From Sphingobacteriales bacterium (GTDB taxonomy: Bacteria; Bacteroidota; Bacteroidia; Chitinophagales; JADIYW01): a stretch of 64,000 nt of DNA. Position numbers and translations under genes: made by a program. Below, in pieces: positions 1 to 8,110 of the stretch (its first letter is position 1; every line of letters begins with the position of its first letter). The notes under the pieces are model-generated. The model was given only the letters and a program-made list of their open reading frames with translations. It was not told the DNA's origin and made no database searches. The stretch spans positions 124,001 to 188,000 of the forward strand of contig JADKIQ010000004.1 of NCBI GenBank assembly GCA_016721245.1. The letters run 5' to 3'.

Positions 1-236
1 TTTAAAATCAGCTGATACAGATAGTACTTGGTTTCTGCAAAATGTTTCTGGATGTAGGCATCTTTTATATGTTGCTTTATTTTCTTTTCGTCATATTCCT
101 GAGCTTTTTCTATGGCATCATATAATTTGAGGTATTTCTGTTCTTTGGCTTCACCGGTAAAATAAATTTTAAAATATCGTTTCTCCGATTTATCCAGAGA
201 TTGAATCAATTCAAATAAATGATCTTTTTTTGACAT
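1..236 (-). CDS. Partial conserved hypothetical protein (N-terminal 78 residues)
   Basis: Reading leftwards from an ATG at 236, an open frame runs off the window edge without a stop. It begins MSKKDHLFELIQSLDKSEKR and continues as a Lys/Glu/Tyr-rich helical protein. This N-terminus (a 'KSEKRYFK' stretch) is familiar from a widespread Bacteroidota family of large helical-repeat (TPR-like) proteins of unknown role; that recognition is from memory. The gene is divergent from the small membrane protein at 304, with about 67 bases between them. Only the start lies in the window, so length and function cannot be judged. Confidence 0.7.
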   Translation of the reverse strand, partial: MSKKDHLFELIQSLDKSEKRYFKIYFTGEAKEQKYLKLYDAIEKAQEYDEKKIKQHIKDAYIQKHFAETKYYLYQLIL

Positions 237-303
237 AAAACTTAATGATAATAAAGAACTAAGTTAGGTATTATTTGATAATTTCGTTGAAAGTAAAAAT
301 TAC

Positions 304-654
304 ATGAATAACAGGCGGAATTTTGTATTTGTATTGGTTTTAATGATATTGGTGTTAGCTTATTTATATGCCAGTAATAAAATGATTGTATACAATCATT
401 CCGGACAAGCTATAGAAAAAATCTGGATAAAAACGGAGTTCATGAATAAGGAATTATCTGATGTGAAAGACGGAGAGGCGTTGAAGTTTTCCGTGTTTGC
501 ACCATTCGATAAAAAAGTGCAAATAAAAACTAAAACAACTATACAGATTAATGCAGTAACGTTTAGATTAAGAGGTTTCTTTTTAGGAGAAGAATATAAT
601 CAGGTAGAACTAACACAGGAAGGTATTAAACAAGGCACCTTAGGCATAAAGTGA
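304..654 (+). CDS. Small single-pass membrane protein, unknown function
   Basis: A 116-residue protein. Residues about 6-24 form one hydrophobic segment (VFVLVLMILVLAYLYA) preceded by MNNRR, which predicts an N-in signal anchor with the rest outside the cytoplasm. The remainder is a mixed beta-like stretch (VYNHSGQAIEKIWIKTE..) without cysteines or known motifs. Its 3' end overlaps by 15 bases the convergent TauE/SafE gene. I do not recognise a family. The start is ATG, and there is no Shine-Dalgarno sequence, as is normal in this phylum. Confidence 0.6.
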   Translation: MNNRRNFVFVLVLMILVLAYLYASNKMIVYNHSGQAIEKIWIKTEFMNKELSDVKDGEALKFSVFAPFDKKVQIKTKTTIQINAVTFRLRGFFLGEEYNQVELTQEGIKQGTLGIK

Positions 655-1383
655 TAAAAGGGAACGTGTTAAAAAAACAATTCCTATAATCAGCAGCAGC
701 ACAAAAATATATTTATTGAATTTGGTAACCGGAATTTTACTCCTTAGTTTATTTCCCAGAAATACCGCAATCAATAAAAATGGCAAACCGGTGAGGTAAT
801 AATAAAATACGGTTTTATTAAGTAATCCTGAAATAAATTGACCGGAAAGAATAAAAAGATCATTCGGCAGAAAATAACCTTGTAAGGTGCTTACAAATTG
901 CAGTTGCGACCAGCCGCTGAGTGTTCCGTAAATGGCAATGGGCGGGCCACCGGTGTTAAATGCGCCACCCAACACACCGGCAATAAATCCAAAAACATAA
1001 ACAAGATTCGGATGCATCTTTACCTGCCGGCTTTCTTTTCTGATAAATAAATTATAGAAAGAAACAAGAATAATGATGCTGCCTAATAAGATTTTAGCAA
1101 TTGTCTCGTTTCCGTTTTTTAAAAAATAAATTCCAATAGGAACCCCGCAAAAAGAGGCAATAATCAGTTTGCCGGCAGCTTTCCAGTCGATTGCTTTGTA
1201 ATGTTTTAGAAAAAGCAAGAAGGCAAGTGTAGTACCGTTTAGCGTCATTAAAGGAGTAGCTGTTTGTATTCCAATTAAAACGGATAAGAAGGGCATTGCA
1301 AACAAGGCATCTCCAAATCCGAAGGTGCCATAGATTAGGGAGCCACAGAAAATAATGAGGGGTATCAGCAGTTCATTCGGCAT
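640..1383 (-). CDS. TauE/SafE-family sulfite/organosulfur exporter-like permease
   Basis: A 247-residue polytopic membrane protein with about seven to eight hydrophobic segments. The N-terminus has the family's glycine-rich first helix (GSLIYGTFGFGDALFAMPFL), and a second family motif lies mid-protein (GVLGGAFNTGGPPIAIYG, near residues 136-153). Members are thought to move sulfite, sulfoacetate or other small organic anions across the inner membrane; the substrate cannot be told here. It lies two bases downstream of rnhA on the same strand, so the two are probably co-transcribed. Its end overlaps the convergent small gene at 304-654. Confidence 0.85.
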   Translation of the reverse strand: MPNELLIPLIIFCGSLIYGTFGFGDALFAMPFLSVLIGIQTATPLMTLNGTTLAFLLFLKHYKAIDWKAAGKLIIASFCGVPIGIYFLKNGNETIAKILLGSIIILVSFYNLFIRKESRQVKMHPNLVYVFGFIAGVLGGAFNTGGPPIAIYGTLSGWSQLQFVSTLQGYFLPNDLFILSGQFISGLLNKTVFYYYLTGLPFLLIAVFLGNKLRSKIPVTKFNKYIFVLLLIIGIVFLTRSLLSLYA

Positions 1384-1385
1384 CT

Positions 1386-1862
1386 TTAAAACATTCCTTC
1401 TTTATTCTTTGATTCTTTTTCATAAAATTCATCAATGTGCAGTTCAAAACCATCGGCAGCTGCGGTTGCCAGTTCATCACAGCGGTTATTTTCCTTGTTG
1501 GTGGAATGTCCTTTCACCCAAACGAATGAGATATTCTGATATTCATACAATTTCAGAAATTTCTTCCAGAGGTCGCGGTTCTTTTTCTTGGCAAAATCGG
1601 GTTTCATATTCCACTGGAAAACCCAGCCTTTTTCTACAGATTCCACTACATATTTGGAATCTGAGTAGATAGTAATTTTTAAATCCTGTTTCTTTAATGC
1701 TTCCAAACCGGCGATGACTGCCATCAATTCCATACGATTGTTGGTCGTTAATCGAAACCCTTTTGCCAGTTCTTTTCTGTGTCCGTTTGCAAGCAATACA
1801 ACACCATATCCGCCCGGACCGGGATTGCCTCTTGCTGCACCATCTGTATAGATTTCAACCAT
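1386..1862 (-). CDS. rnhA: Ribonuclease HI
   Basis: A 158-residue RNase H-fold enzyme that cuts the RNA strand of RNA:DNA hybrids (R-loops, Okazaki primers). The four metal-binding acids are visible: D7 (YTDGAARGNPG), E45 (NRMELMAV), D68 (IYSDSKYVV) and D129 (NNRCDELA), plus the active-site H119 in VKGHS. The length matches the E. coli enzyme (155). A charged tail follows the catalytic domain (EFYEKESKNKEGMF). It is divergent from nth, with 50 bases between the start codons. Confidence 0.95.
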   Translation of the reverse strand: MVEIYTDGAARGNPGPGGYGVVLLANGHRKELAKGFRLTTNNRMELMAVIAGLEALKKQDLKITIYSDSKYVVESVEKGWVFQWNMKPDFAKKKNRDLWKKFLKLYEYQNISFVWVKGHSTNKENNRCDELATAAADGFELHIDEFYEKESKNKEGMF

Positions 1863-1912
1863 TGTGGAATTATTGTTTGCGAAGATAAGACTCTTAACCT
1901 TATTTTTGAGAA

Positions 1913-2548
1913 GTGACTAAGAAAGAAAAAGCAGACTTTATCGTCAAAACGTTAGATAAATTGTATCCGAATCCTCCGATTCCGCTGGATCATAAGGATG
2001 CCTACACTTTACTGATAGCTGTGTTGTTGTCTGCACAATGTACAGATGTTCGTGTGAATCAGGTAACACCGGCCTTATTTAAGCTGGCGGATAATCCGTT
2101 TAAAATGGCAAAAGTTCCGGTTGAAAAAATTAAAGAAATCATTCGTCCGTGCGGTTTGTCACCTAAAAAATCACAGGCAATTTCTGATTTGTCAAAAATT
2201 TTGATAGAAAAACACAATGGAAATGTACCAAATACGTTTCATGATTTAGAAGCATTGCCCGGTGTTGGACATAAAACGGCCAGTGTGGTGATGAGTCAGG
2301 CGTTTGGAGTGCCGGCATTCCCTGTGGATACCCATATTCACCGTCTTGCATATCGATGGAATTTGAGTTCAGGTAAAAATGTAGACCAGACAGAAAAGGA
2401 CTTAAAGAGGATTTTTTCTGAACAACTATGGAACATATTGCATTTACAAATAATATATTATGGTCGTGAGTACTGTACAGCTAGAGCACATGATGTAGAC
2501 AAATGCATTATTTGTTCAAAAGTGGGCAGGAAAATGATGAATAAATAA
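1913..2548 (+). CDS. nth: Endonuclease III (DNA glycosylase/AP lyase), iron-sulphur loop degenerate
   Basis: A 211-residue HhH-GPD glycosylase for oxidised pyrimidines in base excision repair. The helix-hairpin-helix is LPGVGHKTA, with the catalytic lysine at K121 and the catalytic aspartate at D139 (PVDTHIHRL), matching K120/D138 of E. coli. The start is a GTG at 1913. Oddity: the C-terminal cluster loop has only C188, C198 and C201 (spacing C-x9-C-x2-C) and no fourth cysteine before the end, whereas the classical enzyme has C-x6-C-x2-C-x5-C. It probably does not bind a [4Fe-4S] cluster. Confidence 0.93.
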   Translation: MTKKEKADFIVKTLDKLYPNPPIPLDHKDAYTLLIAVLLSAQCTDVRVNQVTPALFKLADNPFKMAKVPVEKIKEIIRPCGLSPKKSQAISDLSKILIEKHNGNVPNTFHDLEALPGVGHKTASVVMSQAFGVPAFPVDTHIHRLAYRWNLSSGKNVDQTEKDLKRIFSEQLWNILHLQIIYYGREYCTARAHDVDKCIICSKVGRKMMNK

Positions 2549-2592
2549 ATTTTTTTTGGTAACTTTATCCTTTAATAACTAAAATTGACCCG

Positions 2593-3657
2593 ATGAAGAA
2601 AATCATCTTACACTTATTGTTTATTTCATTCATGCTGTATGGCACCCTTGTTAAAGCTAATGATGCTGAAGGCAGCGGACATGATGTTGGATTTTCTGTC
2701 GGTCCAAACTTTGCACTAACAGACCTGGGTGGAGCTAATAAAATTGGTTCTCCGTTTTTAAGAGACGTAGATTTCAAGGCTACCCGTTTCTGTATTTCTG
2801 CGTTTTACAGATACAATGTAAATAAGTTTTTTGCTGTCAGAGCAAATCTGATGTACGGAATGATTAAAGCAGACGATCAAAATACAAATGGTAAACCACC
2901 AAGAACAGAAAATGGTGTTTATAAAGCTCCGGATGATAGTTGGTTCAGAGCCAGAAGAAATCTAAATTTTGAAACTCACATATTTGAGTTTCAAGCAATG
3001 GCAGAAGTTAATCTAAAAAAATACTTGCACGACGCCGGTAGTGGTTCAAAAGACCGTTGGGCTCCATATATAGGTGGTGGTTTAGGTTTTTTCTACTTTA
3101 ACCCATACACAAAATTAGATGGTGCTAAGGTTAAACTAAGGCCGTTAGGTACTGAAGGTCAGACTTTAAATGGAGGCAAACCCTACAAGAATTTCCAATT
3201 TGACTTAATTGCTATGGTTGGTGTTAAATACAATGTAACAGAACGTTTTTCTATTGCAGTAGAAGGTGTTTACCACCAAACTTTTACAGATTATTTAGAT
3301 GATGTGAGTGGTAATTATATTAATTCAGATCAGGTGATAGCTTTGAATACACAGAATCCGACTGCTGCAATTCTGCAGAACAGGTCTAATGTTGGAAAAT
3401 ATCCTTCCAATGATTTTAATTTTGTAGAAGGACAATATAATGTCAATAATTCTACAAGAAGTGCAACAAACGCATTAGACGATCTTAAAGCAACCGGAAA
3501 AGGATTGCAACGTGGTGATAAGAAAGACAATGACCAATTCTTCCATTTACAGGTTACATTCTCAATTTCGTTAGGTTCTGCAGGTTCTAAATTTGGTTTA
3601 GGTAGCTGTGGTAGACGTAATCCATACCACATGCGATTCAGTTGTCCTAAATGGTAA
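2593..3657 (+). CDS. Secreted outer-membrane beta-barrel protein, Bacteroidota family
   Basis: A 354-residue protein with an N-terminal signal peptide (MKKIILHLLFISFMLYGTLVKA, cleavage near residue 22). It then shows alternating amphipathic strands typical of an eight-stranded barrel: GHDVGFSVGPNFALTDLGG, FYRYNVNKFFAVRANLMYG, FIGGGLGFFYFNP, VGVKYNVTERFSIAVEG and a final strand FFHLQVTFSISLG. It resembles DUF6089/OmpA-like porin families of Bacteroidota (by memory). A short tail with two cysteines (GSCGRRNPYHMRFSCPKW) follows the last strand, as in several relatives, perhaps a disulphide. Transcription ends at the hairpin at 3679. Confidence 0.75.
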   Translation: MKKIILHLLFISFMLYGTLVKANDAEGSGHDVGFSVGPNFALTDLGGANKIGSPFLRDVDFKATRFCISAFYRYNVNKFFAVRANLMYGMIKADDQNTNGKPPRTENGVYKAPDDSWFRARRNLNFETHIFEFQAMAEVNLKKYLHDAGSGSKDRWAPYIGGGLGFFYFNPYTKLDGAKVKLRPLGTEGQTLNGGKPYKNFQFDLIAMVGVKYNVTERFSIAVEGVYHQTFTDYLDDVSGNYINSDQVIALNTQNPTAAILQNRSNVGKYPSNDFNFVEGQYNVNNSTRSATNALDDLKATGKGLQRGDKKDNDQFFHLQVTFSISLGSAGSKFGLGSCGRRNPYHMRFSCPKW

Positions 3658-3678
3658 TCAATAAAAATGAACAAATAA

Positions 3679-3711
3679 AAAAAAGTCCTGAATAAAATTC
3701 AGGACTTTTTT
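3679..3711. terminator. Bidirectional intrinsic terminator
   Basis: A perfect 15-base inverted repeat (aaaaaagtcctgaat / attcaggactttttt) with a three-base AAA loop, flanked by A and T tracts so it can act in both directions. It sits between the convergent beta-barrel gene and the lipid kinase gene. Confidence 0.85.
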
Positions 3712-3727
3712 ATTTCATCACTATTTG

Positions 3728-4675
3728 TTAAAAGATAAAGTTTATTTTCTGATGGATATTAACCAATGTCATTGGTGCATATCCGATGAATTCACCATCC
3801 ATATCTATAGAAATCTTTCGTGTCTCCATAGATTCTATAGTCACTCTTTCCATTTGATAATAATGTACTTCCGGGTGAATTACCTTTTCACATTTTTTTA
3901 CCGTACCCAGATTCTTGAAATAATCCATTAAGGAGACATCACCGATTATAACAATATCGAACTTACCGTCTGTAACGGATGCATCAGGTGCAACGCCCAA
4001 CCCATTGCCAAAATATTTACCATTTGCCACCACGAAATTAATGGCTTTCCCTTCCCATAGGAAATTTTCACCGGAAGCTCTTATTTTTACTTTTTCATAT
4101 GTTGCCAGTGTCGAGGTAATAGCCCAGAAGTAATTAAAATCAGGTCCTAATGCCTTGATTTTATTATTCTGTAATTTCAAAACCGTTTCTCCGCCCATTC
4201 CCACATCTGTTATATTTATAAAGAAACGGTGAGAAGGCTCTTTGTCTGATTTGAAAAAGGAAACCCAGCCTATATCTATTAAATGTGAGCGTTTTTGTGC
4301 AATCAGGTTTTTCAGATACTCAATTTCTTTTGTAACATGAATGGTTTTTGAAAAATCGTTGCCGCTGCCGGAAGGTAAGACGCCTACTTTTATTTGGGCG
4401 ATTTTTTCCCAGTCATATGCATCCGGAGAATCCCCCAATCCACTTTTGAAGGATTCAATGATGCCGTTAATTCCTTCATTCAGGGTTCCGTCACCGCCAC
4501 AAACAATGATAGTATCGTACCCGCGAGAGACGGCAGTTTGTGCCAGCTGCGTAACATGCCCGGCTTTTTCTGAAATAAATAATTTGGGATCGTGTTCTTT
4601 AAAGGCAGTATCAATACTTTTTTTTAGTTTATCCAAACCCTTTGCCGTACCATTAATCAAGAACGCTATTTTCAT
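3728..4675 (-). CDS. Diacylglycerol/lipid kinase-fold protein (DAGK_cat, YegS/DgkB type)
   Basis: A soluble lipid kinase of about 315 residues that would phosphorylate a glycerolipid or related alcohol with ATP. The nucleotide motif GGDGTLNEGING and the following LPSGSGNDFSKT are the two signatures of the family. I place the start at 4675 (MKIAFLINGTAKG), because the longer frame to 4720 adds residues with no family counterpart and would overlap the end of glpD; from 4675 it begins 17 bases after glpD stops. It is the last gene of a leftward operon with an AGPS-like enzyme and glpD, so the substrate may be an ether- or acyl-glycerol. That last point is inference. Confidence 0.85.
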   Translation of the reverse strand: MKIAFLINGTAKGLDKLKKSIDTAFKEHDPKLFISEKAGHVTQLAQTAVSRGYDTIIVCGGDGTLNEGINGIIESFKSGLGDSPDAYDWEKIAQIKVGVLPSGSGNDFSKTIHVTKEIEYLKNLIAQKRSHLIDIGWVSFFKSDKEPSHRFFINITDVGMGGETVLKLQNNKIKALGPDFNYFWAITSTLATYEKVKIRASGENFLWEGKAINFVVANGKYFGNGLGVAPDASVTDGKFDIVIIGDVSLMDYFKNLGTVKKCEKVIHPEVHYYQMERVTIESMETRKISIDMDGEFIGYAPMTLVNIHQKINFIF

Positions 4676-4692
4676 AAACGATGGTGTTAAAG

Positions 4693-6246
4693 TTATTTCC
4701 ATGAATGCATCAGCTTCCATGAATGCCTGTACAAATTAATCTCATCAGTAATTTGTTCAGCACTCCAATTTAACTCTTTTGCCATAATTTCCGAAACTGT
4801 TTTCACCAAATCTTCATCAAAATCTTTCATTTGATAGGAGATAAGTGTTCGGCGGGTCAGGATATCATCCAGTTTTTGTCCATTCTGATAACGGATAAAA
4901 AAGATAATTTCCGCGGGACAATATTCATATCCTGTGAATTGTTGTGTCAATTCAAGTTCTTCCTGTGCGATATTTGCAATTAAAGTAGCGTTTTTTACAC
5001 CATATCTGTGTTTGAAGTTATCAATTAAGGTGTTTATTATAATTTCATCATTGTCAGTTGATTGTATAGCGTGTTTTTCTTCAATTGTTTTTATACAATT
5101 TTCTGCCATTGATAAAAATGAAGTCAGTTTTCCGCCTGAAATAGTCAGCATATTATCATTATTCCACCAAATCTGGTAATCACGGGAACGTTGATTGCTT
5201 TTTTTGTTTTCGTCATTATCATTCAACAAAGGACGAATACCGGCGTAGACACTCAAAATATCGTCTTCTGTCAGCTTTTTCTCTTTTAACTGAGCATTCA
5301 CACTGTCGAGAATATACTTTACTTCGTTTTCTAAAATGAAAATTTCGTCATTACCTTCATTGTAATCAGTATCCGTAGTGCCGATGACATTTAAATTGTC
5401 ATCCCAGGGCATACACCAGATCATGCGCCCGTCACCATTCGCAGTTGGTAAAAGCATTACACAATCCTTTGGAAAATGGTTGGCGGAAACAATTAAATGT
5501 ACGCCTTTGCTCGGCATCATGTATTTTTTCGTGTCGTTGCTGTCAAATTTCCTCAAGATTTCATCTGTCCAGATACCAGTTGCCGCAATAAACACCTTGG
5601 ATTTAATGGTAAATGATTTCTCTGCTATTTTATCTTCACAGGTAATGCTTTTTATTTTGTTGTTTCCTTTCTGAAGGGTCGTTAATTCAAAATAATTTAA
5701 GGCGATAGCGCCTAAATCACAGGCTTCCTGTATAACTTCATTGGTCAATCTAGCATCGTTGGTTTTTGCATCATAGTAAACAAAACCGCCTACCATGGCA
5801 TCCGTTTTTAATTGAGGAAAGCGTTGTTTCACTTCTTCCAGATCAATTTCTGTATGTTTCGGCATACTGCTTTCACCGGTCAGGTAATCGTAGCCGGAGA
5901 GACCAATACCTAGTTTGATTTTACTTAATCTGGATTTATAAATCGGCATGAAGAAGGGCTGAGGTTTCACCAAATGAGGATATTCTTTCAGTAAATGTTC
6001 GCGCTCATGTAAAGCTTCTTTTACCAGTTTTATCTGCAGGTTCTGCAGGTAACGAAGGCCGCCGTGAATCATCTTGGCAGAACGTGAGCTGGTGCCGAAT
6101 GCAAAATCATGTTTATCAATAATAAGTGTCTTCCACCCTTTACGTGCAGCGGTAAGTGCTATTCCGGCACCGGTAATTCCTCCGCCAATGACTACAACAT
6201 CAAAAAGTTCGGTAACGGCACGCTGTATGTTGTGTTGACGACTCAT
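4693..6246 (-). CDS. glpD: FAD-dependent glycerol-3-phosphate dehydrogenase
   Basis: A 517-residue flavoenzyme oxidising sn-glycerol 3-phosphate to dihydroxyacetone phosphate and feeding electrons to quinone. The N-terminus holds the FAD Rossmann motif VVVIGGGITGAGIAL (about residues 17-31), followed by DKHDFAFGTSSRSAKMIHGGLRYL, the GlpD signature. The C-terminal domain (about 390-510) is the helical cap of the family. Only one base separates it from the upstream AGPS-like gene, so they are one operon. The product, DHAP, is the backbone acylated and then used by alkylglycerone-phosphate synthase, which makes the pairing meaningful. Localisation: inner face of the membrane. Confidence 0.95.
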   Translation of the reverse strand: MSRQHNIQRAVTELFDVVVIGGGITGAGIALTAARKGWKTLIIDKHDFAFGTSSRSAKMIHGGLRYLQNLQIKLVKEALHEREHLLKEYPHLVKPQPFFMPIYKSRLSKIKLGIGLSGYDYLTGESSMPKHTEIDLEEVKQRFPQLKTDAMVGGFVYYDAKTNDARLTNEVIQEACDLGAIALNYFELTTLQKGNNKIKSITCEDKIAEKSFTIKSKVFIAATGIWTDEILRKFDSNDTKKYMMPSKGVHLIVSANHFPKDCVMLLPTANGDGRMIWCMPWDDNLNVIGTTDTDYNEGNDEIFILENEVKYILDSVNAQLKEKKLTEDDILSVYAGIRPLLNDNDENKKSNQRSRDYQIWWNNDNMLTISGGKLTSFLSMAENCIKTIEEKHAIQSTDNDEIIINTLIDNFKHRYGVKNATLIANIAQEELELTQQFTGYEYCPAEIIFFIRYQNGQKLDDILTRRTLISYQMKDFDEDLVKTVSEIMAKELNWSAEQITDEINLYRHSWKLMHSWK

Positions 6247-6247
6247 A

Positions 6248-7903
6248 TTAACTGAATAATTTACCCGGATTCATGATGCCTTTCGGATCTAGTTTATTTT
6301 TTACTGATTTCAGCACTTCTAAAGCCAGGCTGTCGGTATACTTTTTATACCATTTCTGATGATCTAAACCTACACTGTGATGATGTGAAACAGAACCGTT
6401 GTGTTGCATAATCGTATTTGTCACCAGGTCTTTCAGCTCCTGCCATTGTTCTATTTCTCTGCCTTTCAGCATCGGTGTTATCAATGTAAAATACATACAG
6501 GCTGCATTGGGATAAATATGAGAAACGTGTGCTAAAAATATGCCTTTGTTTTTATTAAATGCAGCAGATTTATTCAGTTCTCTTGTTAAAGCCTGATGTA
6601 ATTTACTAACATCTTTCCAGTGAACCAAGGTTTCCATCGTGTCAATATAAATGGAATGTTCTACCAGTGTATCTCGCAGATATGGTAATTTAAATCGGTT
6701 ATCCGCCCATTTATCACCAATTGTAGTTGGAGCCAACATTCCTTTGTGTTTATCTACTAATTCTTTTGCAAAAATAACTTGTGAGGAAACGCTGATTTCT
6801 CCCTGAGGGAAACGCATAATCAACACACAAGGTGTCGACAGATTTTTCCATTGCAAAATTAGTTTTTGAGCTTCTTTTTTTAAATCATTCACTAATCCCG
6901 GATGTTCTTCTGATGAAGACATTTTAGAAAATAGGTTGGTCTCATTCGCGTCTGATAATCGAACGACCGATGGTTTTACGCCCGCCTGTGCCAGTGTTTT
7001 CAGGTAGTTGATGCCATCCTGAAAAGTTGGAAATAAACCTACTATCCAGCGATAGTTTTTAGGAAGCTTTTTGATTTTTACGGTAATCTCGGTAACCACA
7101 CCCAGTGTTCCTTCGCTTCCTACAAAAAATGGCAACACATTAATACCGGAAGCATCGTGTGTAAACGGATTACTTTCCAACGTACCCACCGGCGTTGCAA
7201 CTTTTATATGTTCTACCAAATCTTCTATCTTGCCATAGTACGTGGATTCCTGTCCTGCACCGCGCGTTACAATCCAGCCGCCTAAAGTAGAATATTCAAA
7301 AGATTGCGGGAAATGGCCCAGTGTGTAGCCTTTAGCATTCAATATTTTTTCCAGTTCGGGACCTAAAATCCCTGCCTCAAAAGTTGCGCTTAAATGTTCT
7401 TCATCGATACCTATGAGTCGTTTGTATTTGCGTAAATCCAGCGTGCATTTTATTTCCGGGCGACCGGAAAGGTTATCCAATGATAATGCACCTACCACGT
7501 TGGTGCCTCCGCCAAACGGAATAATCTGTACATTATTAGCAGAAGCCTGCGTCATGATGTACTGAATTTCCTCGTGCGTAGTAGGTGAGATAACAACATC
7601 GGGAGAGACAAATCCGTTTCCGTTAAAGATACGGATGACATCGTAATAACTTTTGCCCAAAGAAACAAACAAGCGGTCATCGTCGCTAAACGAAATTTTC
7701 TTTGGATAAATAGAAGCGAAAATATCTCTGATTTGCTCTTTTTTCTTTTCTGAAAGCTGTGGTAATTCAAATTTCTTAGGCGGGAAAAAATCTTCGTGCA
7801 GATGTGTTTTCCAGCGTTCTTCTACCAGAGTTTTTAATTTCGGGTAGTCATTGATATGTTTAATTTCTTTGGGGTCACCCCATTTCCACCAATCGCGTTG
7901 CAT
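6248..7903 (-). CDS. Alkyldihydroxyacetonephosphate synthase-like FAD enzyme (AGPS family)
   Basis: A 551-residue vanillyl-alcohol-oxidase-fold flavoprotein. The FAD pocket reads IPFGGGTNVVGAL (about residue 150) and GGWIVTRGAGQESTYYGKIEDLV (about 205-227), then PFFVGSEGTLGVVTEITVKI. Near the C-terminus is SHHHSVG (HHH at 507-509) followed by KSVKNKLDPKGIMNPGKL; the same His-rich loop carries catalytic histidines in animal AGPS. AGPS swaps the acyl chain of acyl-DHAP for a fatty alcohol, making the ether bond. The N-terminal WWKWGDP also parallels the animal enzyme. First gene of the operon with glpD and the lipid kinase. A general FAD-linked oxidase such as a glycolate/lactate oxidase is the alternative, but the HHH loop argues against it. 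Confidence 0.82.
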   Translation of the reverse strand: MQRDWWKWGDPKEIKHINDYPKLKTLVEERWKTHLHEDFFPPKKFELPQLSEKKKEQIRDIFASIYPKKISFSDDDRLFVSLGKSYYDVIRIFNGNGFVSPDVVISPTTHEEIQYIMTQASANNVQIIPFGGGTNVVGALSLDNLSGRPEIKCTLDLRKYKRLIGIDEEHLSATFEAGILGPELEKILNAKGYTLGHFPQSFEYSTLGGWIVTRGAGQESTYYGKIEDLVEHIKVATPVGTLESNPFTHDASGINVLPFFVGSEGTLGVVTEITVKIKKLPKNYRWIVGLFPTFQDGINYLKTLAQAGVKPSVVRLSDANETNLFSKMSSSEEHPGLVNDLKKEAQKLILQWKNLSTPCVLIMRFPQGEISVSSQVIFAKELVDKHKGMLAPTTIGDKWADNRFKLPYLRDTLVEHSIYIDTMETLVHWKDVSKLHQALTRELNKSAAFNKNKGIFLAHVSHIYPNAACMYFTLITPMLKGREIEQWQELKDLVTNTIMQHNGSVSHHHSVGLDHQKWYKKYTDSLALEVLKSVKNKLDPKGIMNPGKLFS

Positions 7904-8110
7904 ACAATCTAATTTGATGTAATTTACGTTATTACCAAGTAATTCAAAATCAAAAAATCATTAAATACACTATTTTTCAAATATGCACACTGATTGTCAA
8001 TTTTATATTTTATTTTAATGCAAAAAATACCTTCTGATTAACCTTATTATAAAAACATAATTTTTCCTGCATTTTCTATATTTTACAACTTAAATTTTAT
8101 AAATTTCAGC

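Noticed and set aside
1355..1672. 105-residue plus-strand frame over rnhA
   Set aside because: Antisense to a clear rnhA with all catalytic residues.
4676..4720. N-terminal extension of the lipid kinase
   Set aside because: It overlaps the end of glpD and adds residues without family counterpart before MKIAFLING.
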